IMG/VR virus record: IMGVR_UViG_3300031566_000314
Span: 1 to 26,140 of that record
Origin: a virus
Direction: 5' to 3' (one strand)
DNA: 26,140 nt
Below the pieces are notes generated by a model. The model was not told where the DNA came from. It saw only the letters and a list, made by a program, of their open reading frames with translations, and searched no databases. This document shows positions 6,657-15,308 of this stretch, in pieces (position 1 is the first letter of the stretch; each line of letters begins with the position of its first letter). A program made the translations under genes and the position numbers.

Positions 6657-9479
6657 ATGACAATAAATAATCAAAATTATAGTTCTCCAAGAAATATAAA
6701 TCTAAAAGGTGGAATACTTAGATTTGATAAAACACATTCAAGCAATCCATTAGGAGATTTATCTTATGGATTGTATGTTGATTCTTCTGACAATCTAATT
6801 TACAGAACATTAACAACATCAGTCACTCTTGGAGCGATTGGCACGGGAAGTTCAGCTCCTTCGTTAGATGCCATTTATGCTGGAGATGCCTCTTTGGCTA
6901 TCACGGCTGGGGCTTTAACTCTCGCTGGTGCACACGCATCAAATGATGTATTGCTAATCACAAACGCATCAGGAAGTGGCGATTGTATTCAGATTACTAA
7001 TTCTGGAACAGGGAATGATATTGAGGGAACAAGTGATACTTGGCACTTCTCAAAAGCAGGTGACGCTACTCTTAATAAATTAGTAATGGCTGGTGACGCT
7101 ACGGCTGATTCTTTGACGGTCACTGCAGGAGATGTTGTTTTCTCAGACGGTTCTGTAACTATTACAGACGCCGATGATGCTACGACATTATCTATTACCA
7201 ATGATTCTTGTGTTGGAACGGCTCCATTAATTTATATTACTGGTTCTGGAACATACACGGGGACGGATGTAACATCATTCGTCACAATCAATCCTTCGGG
7301 ATTAGTGGCAGGGACAGCATTTTATTTGCTTGTAGACGCACTTGCTACTGGTTTAGGTATGCATATAGTCGGAGATGCGGTGACATCGGGTTCTTTGTTA
7401 ACTGTTTCATCTTCATCTGCGGCTATTACTAGCACAACTGGAGCATTGCTAATTATTACACATTCGGGTGCTGCTTCAACTGGTGCAGTAGTGGCTGGAA
7501 TGAGCACGGCGTCAGTTGACGATACGACTCTTCTTCAGTTATTGGCTTCGGGTGCTTTAGCGGGAGGTGTAGTATTAGATCTCTCCGCAGCAGCACTAAC
7601 AACTGGAACAGTGATAGATATCTCAGATTTGTCAGCAATTACAACTGGCAAAGGATTACACATTGATAACGATGGTGGCACTTTGACAACTGGTCAGCTG
7701 ATTCATATTGATTCAGCCTCAACCACAATTGCGAATACTGGTAGGATGTTCTTGTCAGACCACACTGGAAACGCTGGAACATCGGCGACTCTTAATGAAT
7801 TTAAGACAGTCGCAACAGATGAAACCATCTTGTGTAAGTTAACCGCAGAGGCGATGATAACAGGAAAAGTTTTGAATCTTGGAGCATTGGCTGCCTTGAC
7901 GACTGGTTCTGGTATCAGTATTGCTCACACAACTTCTGTTATTGCCAATGGAGGTTCATTGGTTCAGCTAAGCTCGTCTTCTGTTGATACTGCTACAACA
8001 AGTGGTTCAATATTGGATATAACCAATACTGGTTCTGTTGCTGGAACGCTGGTTAGGATTTATTCTAACTTGGCAGCCCAAACAGGAACTATTGGATTGG
8101 AAGTAAAAGCAGCGGGATACACAACTGGTTATACAGGTTCTGTTGTATCCCTGACGGGCTGTGGAACGACTGGAGATGCAGAAGTTCTATTGGTCACAAG
8201 TGCCAATACCACAGCAGGACAAGCTGTCAAGATTATTAGTGCAGCAACTACAACTAATGGTTCTGCATTAAATATCGTAGCAGAGGGTCTTACAACTGGC
8301 GTTGGATTGAGATTCACACATACCACTTCGGTTATTGCGGATGGTGGTTCAATGGTCAGATTAAGCGATTCTGGTGTAGCAACAGGAGGCACGACAAATG
8401 CCACAATGCTTGATATTAATAATACAGGCTCTGTGGCAGGTGTATTGGTAAGAATAAGTTCTAATCTTGCGGCACAAACAACTACAAAATTGTTTGATGT
8501 TGTGGCTGCGGGATATACCACTGGCTTCACTGGAGATGTTGCGGCAATTACTGGTTGCGGAACAACTGGTGCTGGTAATGTATTAAAAATAACTTCTGCC
8601 AATACGACAGCTGGAACTGCGGTGTATATCGACGCCGCAGCCGTTACCACTGGAACAGGATTATTGGTTACTTCGGCTGGTGTAATTATCACCACTGGAG
8701 AATTAGTAAGTCTTGTAGCAAATGGTGCGACAACCTGCACGGGTGTATTAAGAGTTTCTGCCACTGCCCTAACAGATGGATTTGTAGCAGAATTAACAGG
8801 TGGCGGAGGAACAGCAACAGCAACGGGAGGTGTATTAAATCTTGCTGCTGGAGCAGCCACTGATGGCTCGGCACTAAGGATTACAACTACTGGAATTTAT
8901 GTCGGCACAGCTGGAATCATAGATGTTAACGCAACCGAAACTACCACAGGAACAGTTATTGATATTCTCAACGAAGGTAGAACTACTGGTGATGTTATAA
9001 AGATAACCACCAATACTACTGGAACTGGAAATTATATTCACTGTTATGATGGTGCGGCTACTGATTTCAAAGTTAGTAGATACGGTGCTACAACGATTGC
9101 TGGAAACGCAATTGGAACGGCATCATTAACAATGAATAATGGAGACCTTGTTGTGACTTCTGGGAATCTTGTATTAACAGGCGGTCATATCAAGAATACT
9201 CCTCAAGCAATTGTTAACGCCAACACAGCAATTAGTATTGTGACACTTGGAACAACCATCGCAAATGATGGTGCTTCAACACATACTCTTGCTGATGGAA
9301 CAGTCGGGCAACTCAAATATATCGTTAGCACAGTTTACACTGGCGATGCGGTAATTACTCCATCAAACTTTGTTGGAAGCACAATTACCTTAAACGCCGC
9401 TGGTGATTCATGGCTCGGTGTATTCGTAGGAACAGAATGGGTGACATTAGCATTAGGTGGAACAACTGCGGTAGCATAA
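6657..9479 (+). CDS. Large repetitive beta-solenoid-like fibre protein, 940 aa
   Basis: 940 residues dominated by Thr, Gly, Ala, Ser and hydrophobic beta strands. Short units recur on the pattern TTGxxLxI (for example GTVIDISDLSAITTGKGLHI), as in right-handed beta-helices and solenoids of tailspikes and fibres. The N-terminal 65 residues are less repetitive and more charged (RNINLKGGILRFDKTHSSNP) and may anchor it to the virion. Residues about 415-678 contain a long tandem duplication, listed separately. The C-terminal 90 residues lose the repeat and resemble a fibre tip (LADGTVGQLKYIVSTVYTGD). No catalytic residues are evident. It comes directly after the capsid gene, an unusual place for a tail fibre, so a head fibre or capsid appendage is also possible. 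It is the largest gene in the window. Confidence 0.65.
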   Translation: MTINNQNYSSPRNINLKGGILRFDKTHSSNPLGDLSYGLYVDSSDNLIYRTLTTSVTLGAIGTGSSAPSLDAIYAGDASLAITAGALTLAGAHASNDVLLITNASGSGDCIQITNSGTGNDIEGTSDTWHFSKAGDATLNKLVMAGDATADSLTVTAGDVVFSDGSVTITDADDATTLSITNDSCVGTAPLIYITGSGTYTGTDVTSFVTINPSGLVAGTAFYLLVDALATGLGMHIVGDAVTSGSLLTVSSSSAAITSTTGALLIITHSGAASTGAVVAGMSTASVDDTTLLQLLASGALAGGVVLDLSAAALTTGTVIDISDLSAITTGKGLHIDNDGGTLTTGQLIHIDSASTTIANTGRMFLSDHTGNAGTSATLNEFKTVATDETILCKLTAEAMITGKVLNLGALAALTTGSGISIAHTTSVIANGGSLVQLSSSSVDTATTSGSILDITNTGSVAGTLVRIYSNLAAQTGTIGLEVKAAGYTTGYTGSVVSLTGCGTTGDAEVLLVTSANTTAGQAVKIISAATTTNGSALNIVAEGLTTGVGLRFTHTTSVIADGGSMVRLSDSGVATGGTTNATMLDINNTGSVAGVLVRISSNLAAQTTTKLFDVVAAGYTTGFTGDVAAITGCGTTGAGNVLKITSANTTAGTAVYIDAAAVTTGTGLLVTSAGVIITTGELVSLVANGATTCTGVLRVSATALTDGFVAELTGGGGTATATGGVLNLAAGAATDGSALRITTTGIYVGTAGIIDVNATETTTGTVIDILNEGRTTGDVIKITTNTTGTGNYIHCYDGAATDFKVSRYGATTIAGNAIGTASLTMNNGDLVVTSGNLVLTGGHIKNTPQAIVNANTAISIVTLGTTIANDGASTHTLADGTVGQLKYIVSTVYTGDAVITPSNFVGSTITLNAAGDSWLGVFVGTEWVTLALGGTTAVA
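7899..8690 (+). repeat. Tandem duplication of about 132 codons within the 940-aa gene
   Basis: Copy 1 spans 7899-8291 and copy 2 spans 8292-8690 (131 and 133 codons). Shared blocks in the same order are HTTSVIA, NTGSVAG, SNLAAQT, AAGYTTG, GCGTTG and TSANTTAG. The DNA has drifted at synonymous sites while the protein motifs stayed, so this is an old duplication kept by selection rather than a recent copy. There is one single-residue length change between the HTTSVIA and NTGSVAG blocks. Confidence 0.7.
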
Positions 9480-9498
9480 TGAAATAGCAATTCTTTTT

Positions 9499-9527
9499 AG
9501 AAGTTTTCTTGAGTAAGCAAAACTTCT
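9499..9527 (+). other. Hairpin after the 940-aa gene
   Basis: AGAAGTTTT (9499-9507) pairs perfectly with AAAACTTCT (9519-9527). CTT and AAG extend it inside, with one bulged C, leaving a GAGT loop. CCCTTCGGGG follows, not a T run, so it is not a classical terminator. An RNA processing or stability element is possible. Confidence 0.4.
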
Positions 9528-9558
9528 CCCTTCGGGGATAACTAATTAAAATACTAAA

Positions 9559-9891
9559 ATGATTAACGAAAAAAGATTACACGCAAATATCGACATCTCT
9601 TCTTCTGGAGATAATACGATTATCGCTGCTCCCGCTGGAACGAGTGAGTATTTGGCAATAGACCATATTAATCTTGTTCCCAATTCTGCTGTAAGTATTA
9701 TTCTTAAAACTGGAAGCACAAGCCTGAGTGGAACTTATTCTTTAACTGCCAATCAGGGATTTGTTATTGAAAACTCATATCAAGACCAAGATGGATTGCT
9801 TGTATGCGGGGCGAATGAAGCATTCATTATTAACCTAAGCGGAGCGGTTCAAGTGTCGGGATTCATAAAATATAGAATCGTAAATAGATAA
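9559..9891 (+). CDS. Small beta-rich virion-type protein, 110 aa
   Basis: 110 residues, almost all beta-prone: HANIDISSSGDNTIIAAPAG, then LVPNSAVSIILKTGSTSLSG, and a C-terminal LSGAVQVSGFIKYRIVNR. This pattern matches a group of small beta-sandwich proteins I recall from phage head and tail gene clusters; their exact role is not established to my knowledge. It has no signal peptide or membrane helix. The leader is AT-rich with no Shine-Dalgarno sequence, and the next gene starts one base after the stop. A structural role next to the large fibre is inferred from context. Confidence 0.55.
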   Translation: MINEKRLHANIDISSSGDNTIIAAPAGTSEYLAIDHINLVPNSAVSIILKTGSTSLSGTYSLTANQGFVIENSYQDQDGLLVCGANEAFIINLSGAVQVSGFIKYRIVNR

Positions 9892-9892
9892 T

Positions 9893-10759
9893 ATGTCAAT
9901 AATATCAAAACCAAAATTACAAACAGAAGAAGAAAGAATGGTTTTCCTTAACGGAGAGAATAATCGGATTAAGAAAGAATTTGACGATAAGAAGGAAGAA
10001 TATGATTCTTTGGTTTTAGAAATAAAAAAGGAATTAGCCAAACTTGATAAACAAATTCCCGAGAAAGATAATAAGATTAAATTACTTCAGGATGAAATAG
10101 ATATATTGTTTAAGAGTAGAGATACTTTAACAGACGAGAATGATAGGTTGGAAAAAGACAATAAAATTCTTCTTGAAGACAACAAGAAATTAGACATAGA
10201 AAATCACGCAGCAAAAAGATTTTCAGACGATTCAGCAACAAGAGCTGACGAGATATTAAAATCGGCAAATAAAATATATTCAGAAGCCGATACTCTTTCG
10301 TCTCGGGTTTATACCGATAAAATCGCCATTGACAAAGACAAAAAACACTGCCAAGACACAAAAATACTTCAAGCAAATAAAGAAACCGAATTGATAGAAA
10401 GAGAAGAAAAGATTATCACAAGAGAAGATATTTTAGACAAAAAGAAAGCTTTATTAATGAGTAAAGAGAAGGTATTGGCACTAAAAGGAATCACTCCTGA
10501 CGAGAAGATTGATAAAATAAATAAAGACAAAGAGAAGGAATTAGTTATTGCCGAAGAATTGATTAAAAGTCAATTAGATGAATTGAAAACGAGAAAAGAA
10601 GAATCTGGCAAAACAGCGATTGAATTAAATATAAAAGAAACTAATCTCAATAACAGAGAGGAGGAATTGATTAGTCGTGAGAAAGATTTTATAATCAGAG
10701 ACGCTGATGTGAGATTGAAAGAGAAAATGATAAAAGCAAAAGAGAAATTATTAATATAA
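9893..10759 (+). CDS. Long coiled-coil protein, 288 aa
   Basis: 288 residues, with Lys, Glu, Asp and Ile/Leu dominating and almost no Gly or Pro. Heptad-like patterns run through nearly the whole chain (for example EELISREKDFIIRDADVRLK), so it should form an extended coiled coil. No globular domain, membrane segment or catalytic motif is visible. It starts one base after the previous stop and is followed four bases later by a fibre gene, within a tightly packed cluster. It could be a fibre shaft, a spacer or an assembly chaperone for the neighbouring fibres. A tape measure is unlikely, since it is short and no tail tube genes are present. Function is open. Confidence 0.6.
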   Translation: MSIISKPKLQTEEERMVFLNGENNRIKKEFDDKKEEYDSLVLEIKKELAKLDKQIPEKDNKIKLLQDEIDILFKSRDTLTDENDRLEKDNKILLEDNKKLDIENHAAKRFSDDSATRADEILKSANKIYSEADTLSSRVYTDKIAIDKDKKHCQDTKILQANKETELIEREEKIITREDILDKKKALLMSKEKVLALKGITPDEKIDKINKDKEKELVIAEELIKSQLDELKTRKEESGKTAIELNIKETNLNNREEELISREKDFIIRDADVRLKEKMIKAKEKLLI

Positions 10760-10763
10760 AGAA

Positions 10764-12158
10764 ATGTCTCAAATTTCACCCAAAGGAGAGCAGAGCTCCG
10801 AAGAAGAAATAGAATTATTAACAGGACTTAATGATTTAAGCATTAGTTCTGATAATCAATTTATCAGAAAAACTGGTCTTTCTTCGTTTGAAAACTCCAC
10901 ACCAATAGGAGAAGGTGAAACTGAACCAGAGAAAGACCCTATATGGTTATCGGATAAACCTAAATACTTAACCTCAGTTATTGCTTCGTCTCTTTATGTC
11001 CCCTACACAGGAGCAACTGCTAATGTGGATTTAGGACTTCATAATTTAACCGTAGATACCAATACTTTACTTGTAGATTCAGTTAATCATAGAGTCGGGA
11101 TTAGGACGACCCCAACCCAACCCTTACATATTAAGGGTCATTGCGATGGTGCTGCCATTGGACCATTATTAATAACTTCTGATGGAGTTGTTGGGTGTGC
11201 TTTAAGTTTAGATGCAACGCCAAATGGAGGCTATAAATACTCATTTATTTCCACAGGGACGGGAACGCCAATGGGTGGTGGAAATTTTGGTGTTTATTCT
11301 CCAGAGTTAGGGGGATATCCATTCATAATCCGTAATAATGGACATATGAATATTGGATTTAATAAATGGCCTGACTATGGACGATTGGGCGTGTTCCCTG
11401 AAGCGGCTGGTGTAAAAGGATTATTTATACAAGGATTTGCCTCACAAACTGCAAATCTATTTGAAATACAAGATTCCACAACTGCTGTATTGGTTGTAAT
11501 AGATGCAACAGGGAAGGTAGGCATCGGTCAAACTACACCAACAGCAAGATTACATTTACCAGCAGGAACGGCAACTGCTTCAACAGCACCATTAAAATTC
11601 ACAACAGGAATAGCATTAACAACTCCCGAAACAGGAGTAATGGAATTTCACGATAGTAGATTTTGGATTACCAACACAAATGTAAGAAAAGCCATTGATA
11701 AAACGAGTGATGTCGCATTAGAAACAGTTACCGTGACGAACACGACAACAGAGACTCTTGTTTATACGGGTTTAATCTCTGCGAATAGTTTAGTAGCTGG
11801 TAATGTATTGAAACTTAATATGTCTGGAGATATAGATGAGGCAGCAGCTTCTGATACTTGCACTATTAGGGTAAAACTGGGGGGAGTGACTATGGCTACG
11901 ATAGTAAGTCCTGGTTCAGGATTAGCTAATAAATATTGGCACATAAAAGGTTGGGCTACTTTAAGAAGCGTAGGAGTATCAGGAAGTATGGCTTGGCATC
12001 TCGATATGGATGTAGGAGGAGACGCTATTGATGCTGGTGATATTTCTGTGGTAGATACCACAGGAGCTTCTAATGTAACCGTGACCGTTCAATGGAATAC
12101 GGAAAAAGAAGGAAATATATTGACATTAACACAAGGCTTTATGGAATATAAAAATTGA
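10764..12158 (+). CDS. Tail fibre protein with chaperone-like C-terminal half, 464 aa
   Basis: 464 residues. An acidic N-terminus (about 1-70) precedes VPYTGATANVDLGLHNLTVD, a motif I recognise from many phage fibres. Two copies of a shaft motif follow: VGIRTTPTQPLHIKG (about 112-126) and VGIGQTTPTARLHLPAGTAT (about 252-271). The latter leads into TAPLKFTTGIALTTPETGVM, again typical of metagenomic fibres. The C-terminal 150 residues form a beta-rich domain probably at the distal tip (IRVKLGGVTMATIV...). Fibres of this kind contact host surface receptors. There is no sign of hydrolase activity. It belongs to the compact cluster beginning at 9559. Confidence 0.7.
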   Translation: MSQISPKGEQSSEEEIELLTGLNDLSISSDNQFIRKTGLSSFENSTPIGEGETEPEKDPIWLSDKPKYLTSVIASSLYVPYTGATANVDLGLHNLTVDTNTLLVDSVNHRVGIRTTPTQPLHIKGHCDGAAIGPLLITSDGVVGCALSLDATPNGGYKYSFISTGTGTPMGGGNFGVYSPELGGYPFIIRNNGHMNIGFNKWPDYGRLGVFPEAAGVKGLFIQGFASQTANLFEIQDSTTAVLVVIDATGKVGIGQTTPTARLHLPAGTATASTAPLKFTTGIALTTPETGVMEFHDSRFWITNTNVRKAIDKTSDVALETVTVTNTTTETLVYTGLISANSLVAGNVLKLNMSGDIDEAAASDTCTIRVKLGGVTMATIVSPGSGLANKYWHIKGWATLRSVGVSGSMAWHLDMDVGGDAIDAGDISVVDTTGASNVTVTVQWNTEKEGNILTLTQGFMEYKN

Positions 12159-12184
12159 TTAAATAATTAACTAAAAACAAAAAT

Positions 12185-12619
12185 ATGGCAAGTTTTGTAA
12201 AACTAAACGGTTTCGTAGAAAACCTCGCAAACAAGGAGATAGATTTAGGTAGTGCCACTATAACGGTAGCATTATCAAATACAGCTCCAGCAGCCGAAGG
12301 AACACCACCAACAGGAACAGCGGCAGAGTGTGTTATTGCTAATGTAACACAAGTAAGTTATACATACTGCACTGCGAGAGTGGTCACAGTCACTTCTTGC
12401 ACACAAGCAGCAGGAACGCTTAAATTGATTCTCGTTGATTTAACATTGACAGCTTCAGGTGCGGTCGGACCTTTTCAGTATGTTTACCTTTATGACGACA
12501 GTTCAACGGGAGATATGTTGATAGGATATTATGACTATGGCTCAGCGGTGACATTGGCAAGTGGAGATACCTTCACGATTGATTTTGATGGCACAAACGG
12601 AGTATTAACGATAGCTTAA
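12185..12619 (+). CDS. Beta-rich phage structural protein, 144 aa
   Basis: 144 residues starting MASFVKLNGFVENLANKEID and ending in a beta-rich GDTFTIDFDGTNGVLTIA. Proteins with an FVK..FVE.LA start and a GDTFTIDFD end are common in fibre and tail regions of phages; I recall the pattern but not an assigned function. Three Cys occur (positions 49, 62 and 77). There is no signal peptide or membrane span. The next gene starts four bases after its stop. The start has the context AAAAATATGGCA, similar to other non-SD starts here. Confidence 0.6.
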   Translation: MASFVKLNGFVENLANKEIDLGSATITVALSNTAPAAEGTPPTGTAAECVIANVTQVSYTYCTARVVTVTSCTQAAGTLKLILVDLTLTASGAVGPFQYVYLYDDSSTGDMLIGYYDYGSAVTLASGDTFTIDFDGTNGVLTIA

Positions 12620-12623
12620 TTAA

Positions 12624-13931
12624 ATGGCTAATACCAAATCACTTGATTTAGAATTGAGTTCGTCTCAAAATGCCACAATCGCTGACGCAAGTCAGACAGG
12701 ATTAGATTTGTCGGAAGACCTAACGATTGAATGCTGGATTAAATTGGAACAGACCGCTTCTGGGATTGGAGCACAAGTAACAATGGTTTCAAAGGCAGAC
12801 GGAGGAGCTGGAAAAAGATTTTATGCCTTCTATCTTCGTTCTGCGGATAATCTATTGGGAATTGATATTTCTGACGACGGAACTGCAAACGATGGACATT
12901 TCTTAAAATGGAAAGGAACAACCGCTTTTACTACAACTGGAGTATGGTATCATATTGCAGTAACACTTGATTTGAGTTCTGAAACTTGTATCTTTTATGT
13001 TGATGGTGTTGCAGAAAATGGCACAGTTGATTACGGAACTGCACTTGGAATATCTCTTGCAGGAAATGATATTTCGTTTAAAGTTGGTTCATTTCAAGAT
13101 AATGGAACAGCCGATAAGTTCTTTGATGGTTTAATTGACGAAGTAAGAGTTTGGAGTGATGTTAGAACACCGACAGAAATAGACGACAATAAAGCAGTAG
13201 AACTCGTAGGTAATGAAGCAGGATTAGTGGGTTATTGGAAATTCAACGATAGTGCATTAGACGAAACCGCAAATAATAATGATTTAACTTTAAGTGGGAG
13301 TCCGTCATATTCAGCCGATATTCCCGTCTGGACAACGGATTATGCCCTTGAGGTAACGGTAGGTTCTTTTATTCTAACTGGAATAACGGTGGGATTATTG
13401 AGACCGATTATAAACATGGCAGTTAGTGTCGGGAGTTTCGTATTAACTGGAATAGCATCATTATTGACTTCGGCAAGAAAAATAGTTTGTAGTGTTGCTT
13501 CTTTTACCTTGACGGGAATAACAATAATATTAACGAAAGGGTATATAATGATAGTAGGGGTGGGAAGTTTTGTTCTAACAGGAATAAGCACAATACTTAT
13601 CAAAGCATTAAATTTAATTTGTTCAGTGGCGAATTTCACACTAACTGGTATAAATATATTACTCAAAAGAGGATATACAATGATTTGCGTAGTTGGAGAA
13701 TTTATTCTGACTGGGATAATTGTAGGATTACTAAAACCAATAATAAACATGGCAGTTAGTGTTGGAAGTTTCATTCTGACAGGAATAGAGGCAACTATCG
13801 AAAAGTTACAATTCCAAATATTTATTAAAAGACCGAATGTTGTGATTTCGGAATCAAAAATTAAGGTAGGTATTGAAAAAAGTAATATTTATGCTAAAAT
13901 TAATGGTAGTAAGCCAATAACAAAAATATGA
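12624..13931 (+). CDS. LamG-like (concanavalin-type) domain protein with C-terminal repeats
   Basis: 435 residues in two parts. Residues about 5-228 form a LamG/concanavalin A-like jelly-roll: LDLSEDLTIECWIKLEQ, then GVWYHIAVTLDLSSETCIFY, VDGV, FFDGLIDEVRVWSDVRTPTE and GLVGYWKFND, the canonical order of that family, which often binds carbohydrate. Residues about 244-389 carry seven copies of a 22-23-residue unit with core VGSFILTGI. A basic tail follows. The virion role is probably adsorption, with LamG as the sugar-binding head and the repeats as a stalk or virion-embedded segment. No catalytic residues are seen. The stop overlaps the next ATG (ATGA). LamG identity is confident; the repeat function is unknown. 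Confidence 0.82.
   Translation: MANTKSLDLELSSSQNATIADASQTGLDLSEDLTIECWIKLEQTASGIGAQVTMVSKADGGAGKRFYAFYLRSADNLLGIDISDDGTANDGHFLKWKGTTAFTTTGVWYHIAVTLDLSSETCIFYVDGVAENGTVDYGTALGISLAGNDISFKVGSFQDNGTADKFFDGLIDEVRVWSDVRTPTEIDDNKAVELVGNEAGLVGYWKFNDSALDETANNNDLTLSGSPSYSADIPVWTTDYALEVTVGSFILTGITVGLLRPIINMAVSVGSFVLTGIASLLTSARKIVCSVASFTLTGITIILTKGYIMIVGVGSFVLTGISTILIKALNLICSVANFTLTGINILLKRGYTMICVVGEFILTGIIVGLLKPIINMAVSVGSFILTGIEATIEKLQFQIFIKRPNVVISESKIKVGIEKSNIYAKINGSKPITKI
13354..13790 (+). repeat. Seven tandem VGSFxLTGI units in the LamG gene
   Basis: Cores are VGSFILTGI, VGSFVLTGI, VASFTLTGI, VGSFVLTGI, VANFTLTGI, VGEFILTGI and VGSFILTGI at a period of about 66-69 bases. An exact 20-base direct repeat (ATAAACATGGCAGTTAGTGT) lies at 13410-13429 and 13743-13762, 333 bases apart. 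This indicates a more recent duplication of a five-unit block. Confidence 0.8.
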
Positions 13932-15304
13932 AGATTTTAAGAACCTCAAATAAAGATTTAACTACTGATAAGAAGAATACATTTTTGACAACAGATATTT
14001 CGTCTGGTGGTTCAACTTTAACTGTTCAGAGCATTGTCGGATTTACGACCGATTATATTTTATGTATTGGAGAAATAGGACAAGAGAATTCAGAAATAGT
14101 CCAGACCCACGCCACAACAGCACCAAGCGGAACAACGATTACCCTATCGGCAAATCTTACCTTTAGCCATAATAGAGGCACGAAAGTTTACATTGTTTAT
14201 TGGAATCAAATTGAAATATCTTGGTCGGCAACTACAACGGGAACAAAAACAGTTCTTGATACAATAAGCATACAATCAGACCAAAACGAAACTATTTATA
14301 CTGATACCACAGAAACATCTGGATATTATTTCGTTAGGTTTGTAAATAGCATTCCAACGCCAGATACTTATTCGGACTATTCCGACCCAATCAGTTATGG
14401 TGGTTATGGAGCAAATACGGTTTTCTCGATAAAGAAAAGAGCCCTCGATGATTTAGGAGAAAAAATTGACGGAGAAGTAATAAGTGATTCATGGCTTAAC
14501 GAAGCACTATGGGAAGGAAGACGAGAACTTGATAACGAGGAAAGTATCGGAAAATGGTCTTTTAGAATAAAGAGGAACTACAATGCTGGGAGTATAATTC
14601 CTGGCACTTTTCAATTAACATTGCCAACTGATTTAAGAAAACCAAATACTGCCGAGAATATTTTATCAATTAGAATAGGACAAGATGGGCAACCCCTTGA
14701 TTATGAAGATATAGTGAGATTCAATCAAAATTATGAAGGAATAAATCATACCACATTAAACGGAGTAGTTATTGCTGCGGATACTTCAATAACTTTAACC
14801 GATTCTGGGGATTTTAAAGAATCGGGTTCTATTTCTGTGGCTGGAGATTCGGTGGATGATAGTATAGATGCTATTGCTTATACAGCTAACGCAGAAACTA
14901 CAAATATTCTTTCTGGGGTGACGGGAATAGCTACTGGGGGGCATTCTTCGGGAGTTGATGTATGGCAAAACGCTTCTTTCGGGCTACCGAGTTCTTATAC
15001 CATTAATGGCGAAGACAAGAAAATTGAGTTTAATTGTCCATTCGGAGACGATTACGCAGGAGAAAACATATACCTCGATTATTATACAATATTGCCCATC
15101 TACGATAGTGACAGCGATACTTTGGATGAACCAATCTATGACTTTTTTGTCAATTTCTTGAAATGGAAAATCAAATACAAGAAATCAAATGGGAAATTAG
15201 ATATTACCAAAGACTCAGATTATCTTTTATGGGTGCAAGGAAAGAAGAATATGATAAACCAGGAACGGCTTGGACAGAACATATATTTAATTCCAGATAT
15301 TTAA
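13928..15304 (+). CDS. Neck/adaptor-like virion protein with FnIII-like N-terminal part, 458 aa
   Basis: 458 residues. Residues 1-100 are beta-rich (ITLSANLTFSHNRGTKVYIV). About 95-158 read like a fibronectin type III domain (TSGYYFVRFVNSIPTPDTYS then DYSDPIS). A helical segment follows (KKRALDDLGEKIDGEVISDS then WLNEALWEGRRELD), which resembles head-to-tail adaptor proteins in that it precedes a tail-stabilisation-like gene. The C-terminus (FVNFLKWKIKYKKSNGKLDI) is basic and helical. An adaptor or tail-tube-junction role is my best guess, but a fibre-associated protein is possible. It overlaps the LamG gene by ATGA. The HNH gene begins four bases after its stop. Confidence 0.55.
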   Translation: MKILRTSNKDLTTDKKNTFLTTDISSGGSTLTVQSIVGFTTDYILCIGEIGQENSEIVQTHATTAPSGTTITLSANLTFSHNRGTKVYIVYWNQIEISWSATTTGTKTVLDTISIQSDQNETIYTDTTETSGYYFVRFVNSIPTPDTYSDYSDPISYGGYGANTVFSIKKRALDDLGEKIDGEVISDSWLNEALWEGRRELDNEESIGKWSFRIKRNYNAGSIIPGTFQLTLPTDLRKPNTAENILSIRIGQDGQPLDYEDIVRFNQNYEGINHTTLNGVVIAADTSITLTDSGDFKESGSISVAGDSVDDSIDAIAYTANAETTNILSGVTGIATGGHSSGVDVWQNASFGLPSSYTINGEDKKIEFNCPFGDDYAGENIYLDYYTILPIYDSDSDTLDEPIYDFFVNFLKWKIKYKKSNGKLDITKDSDYLLWVQGKKNMINQERLGQNIYLIPDI

Positions 15305-15308
15305 AAAT

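Noticed and set aside
8129-8860. 243-residue minus-strand frame
   Set aside because: It is the antisense of the Thr/Gly repeats of the 940-aa gene. Its Val/Pro/Ala-rich composition reflects the repeats, and no minus-strand gene is supported elsewhere.
13354-13790. Possible CRISPR array
   Set aside because: The repeats are in frame, imperfect and coding (VGSFxLTGI units), without conserved repeats and unique spacers.
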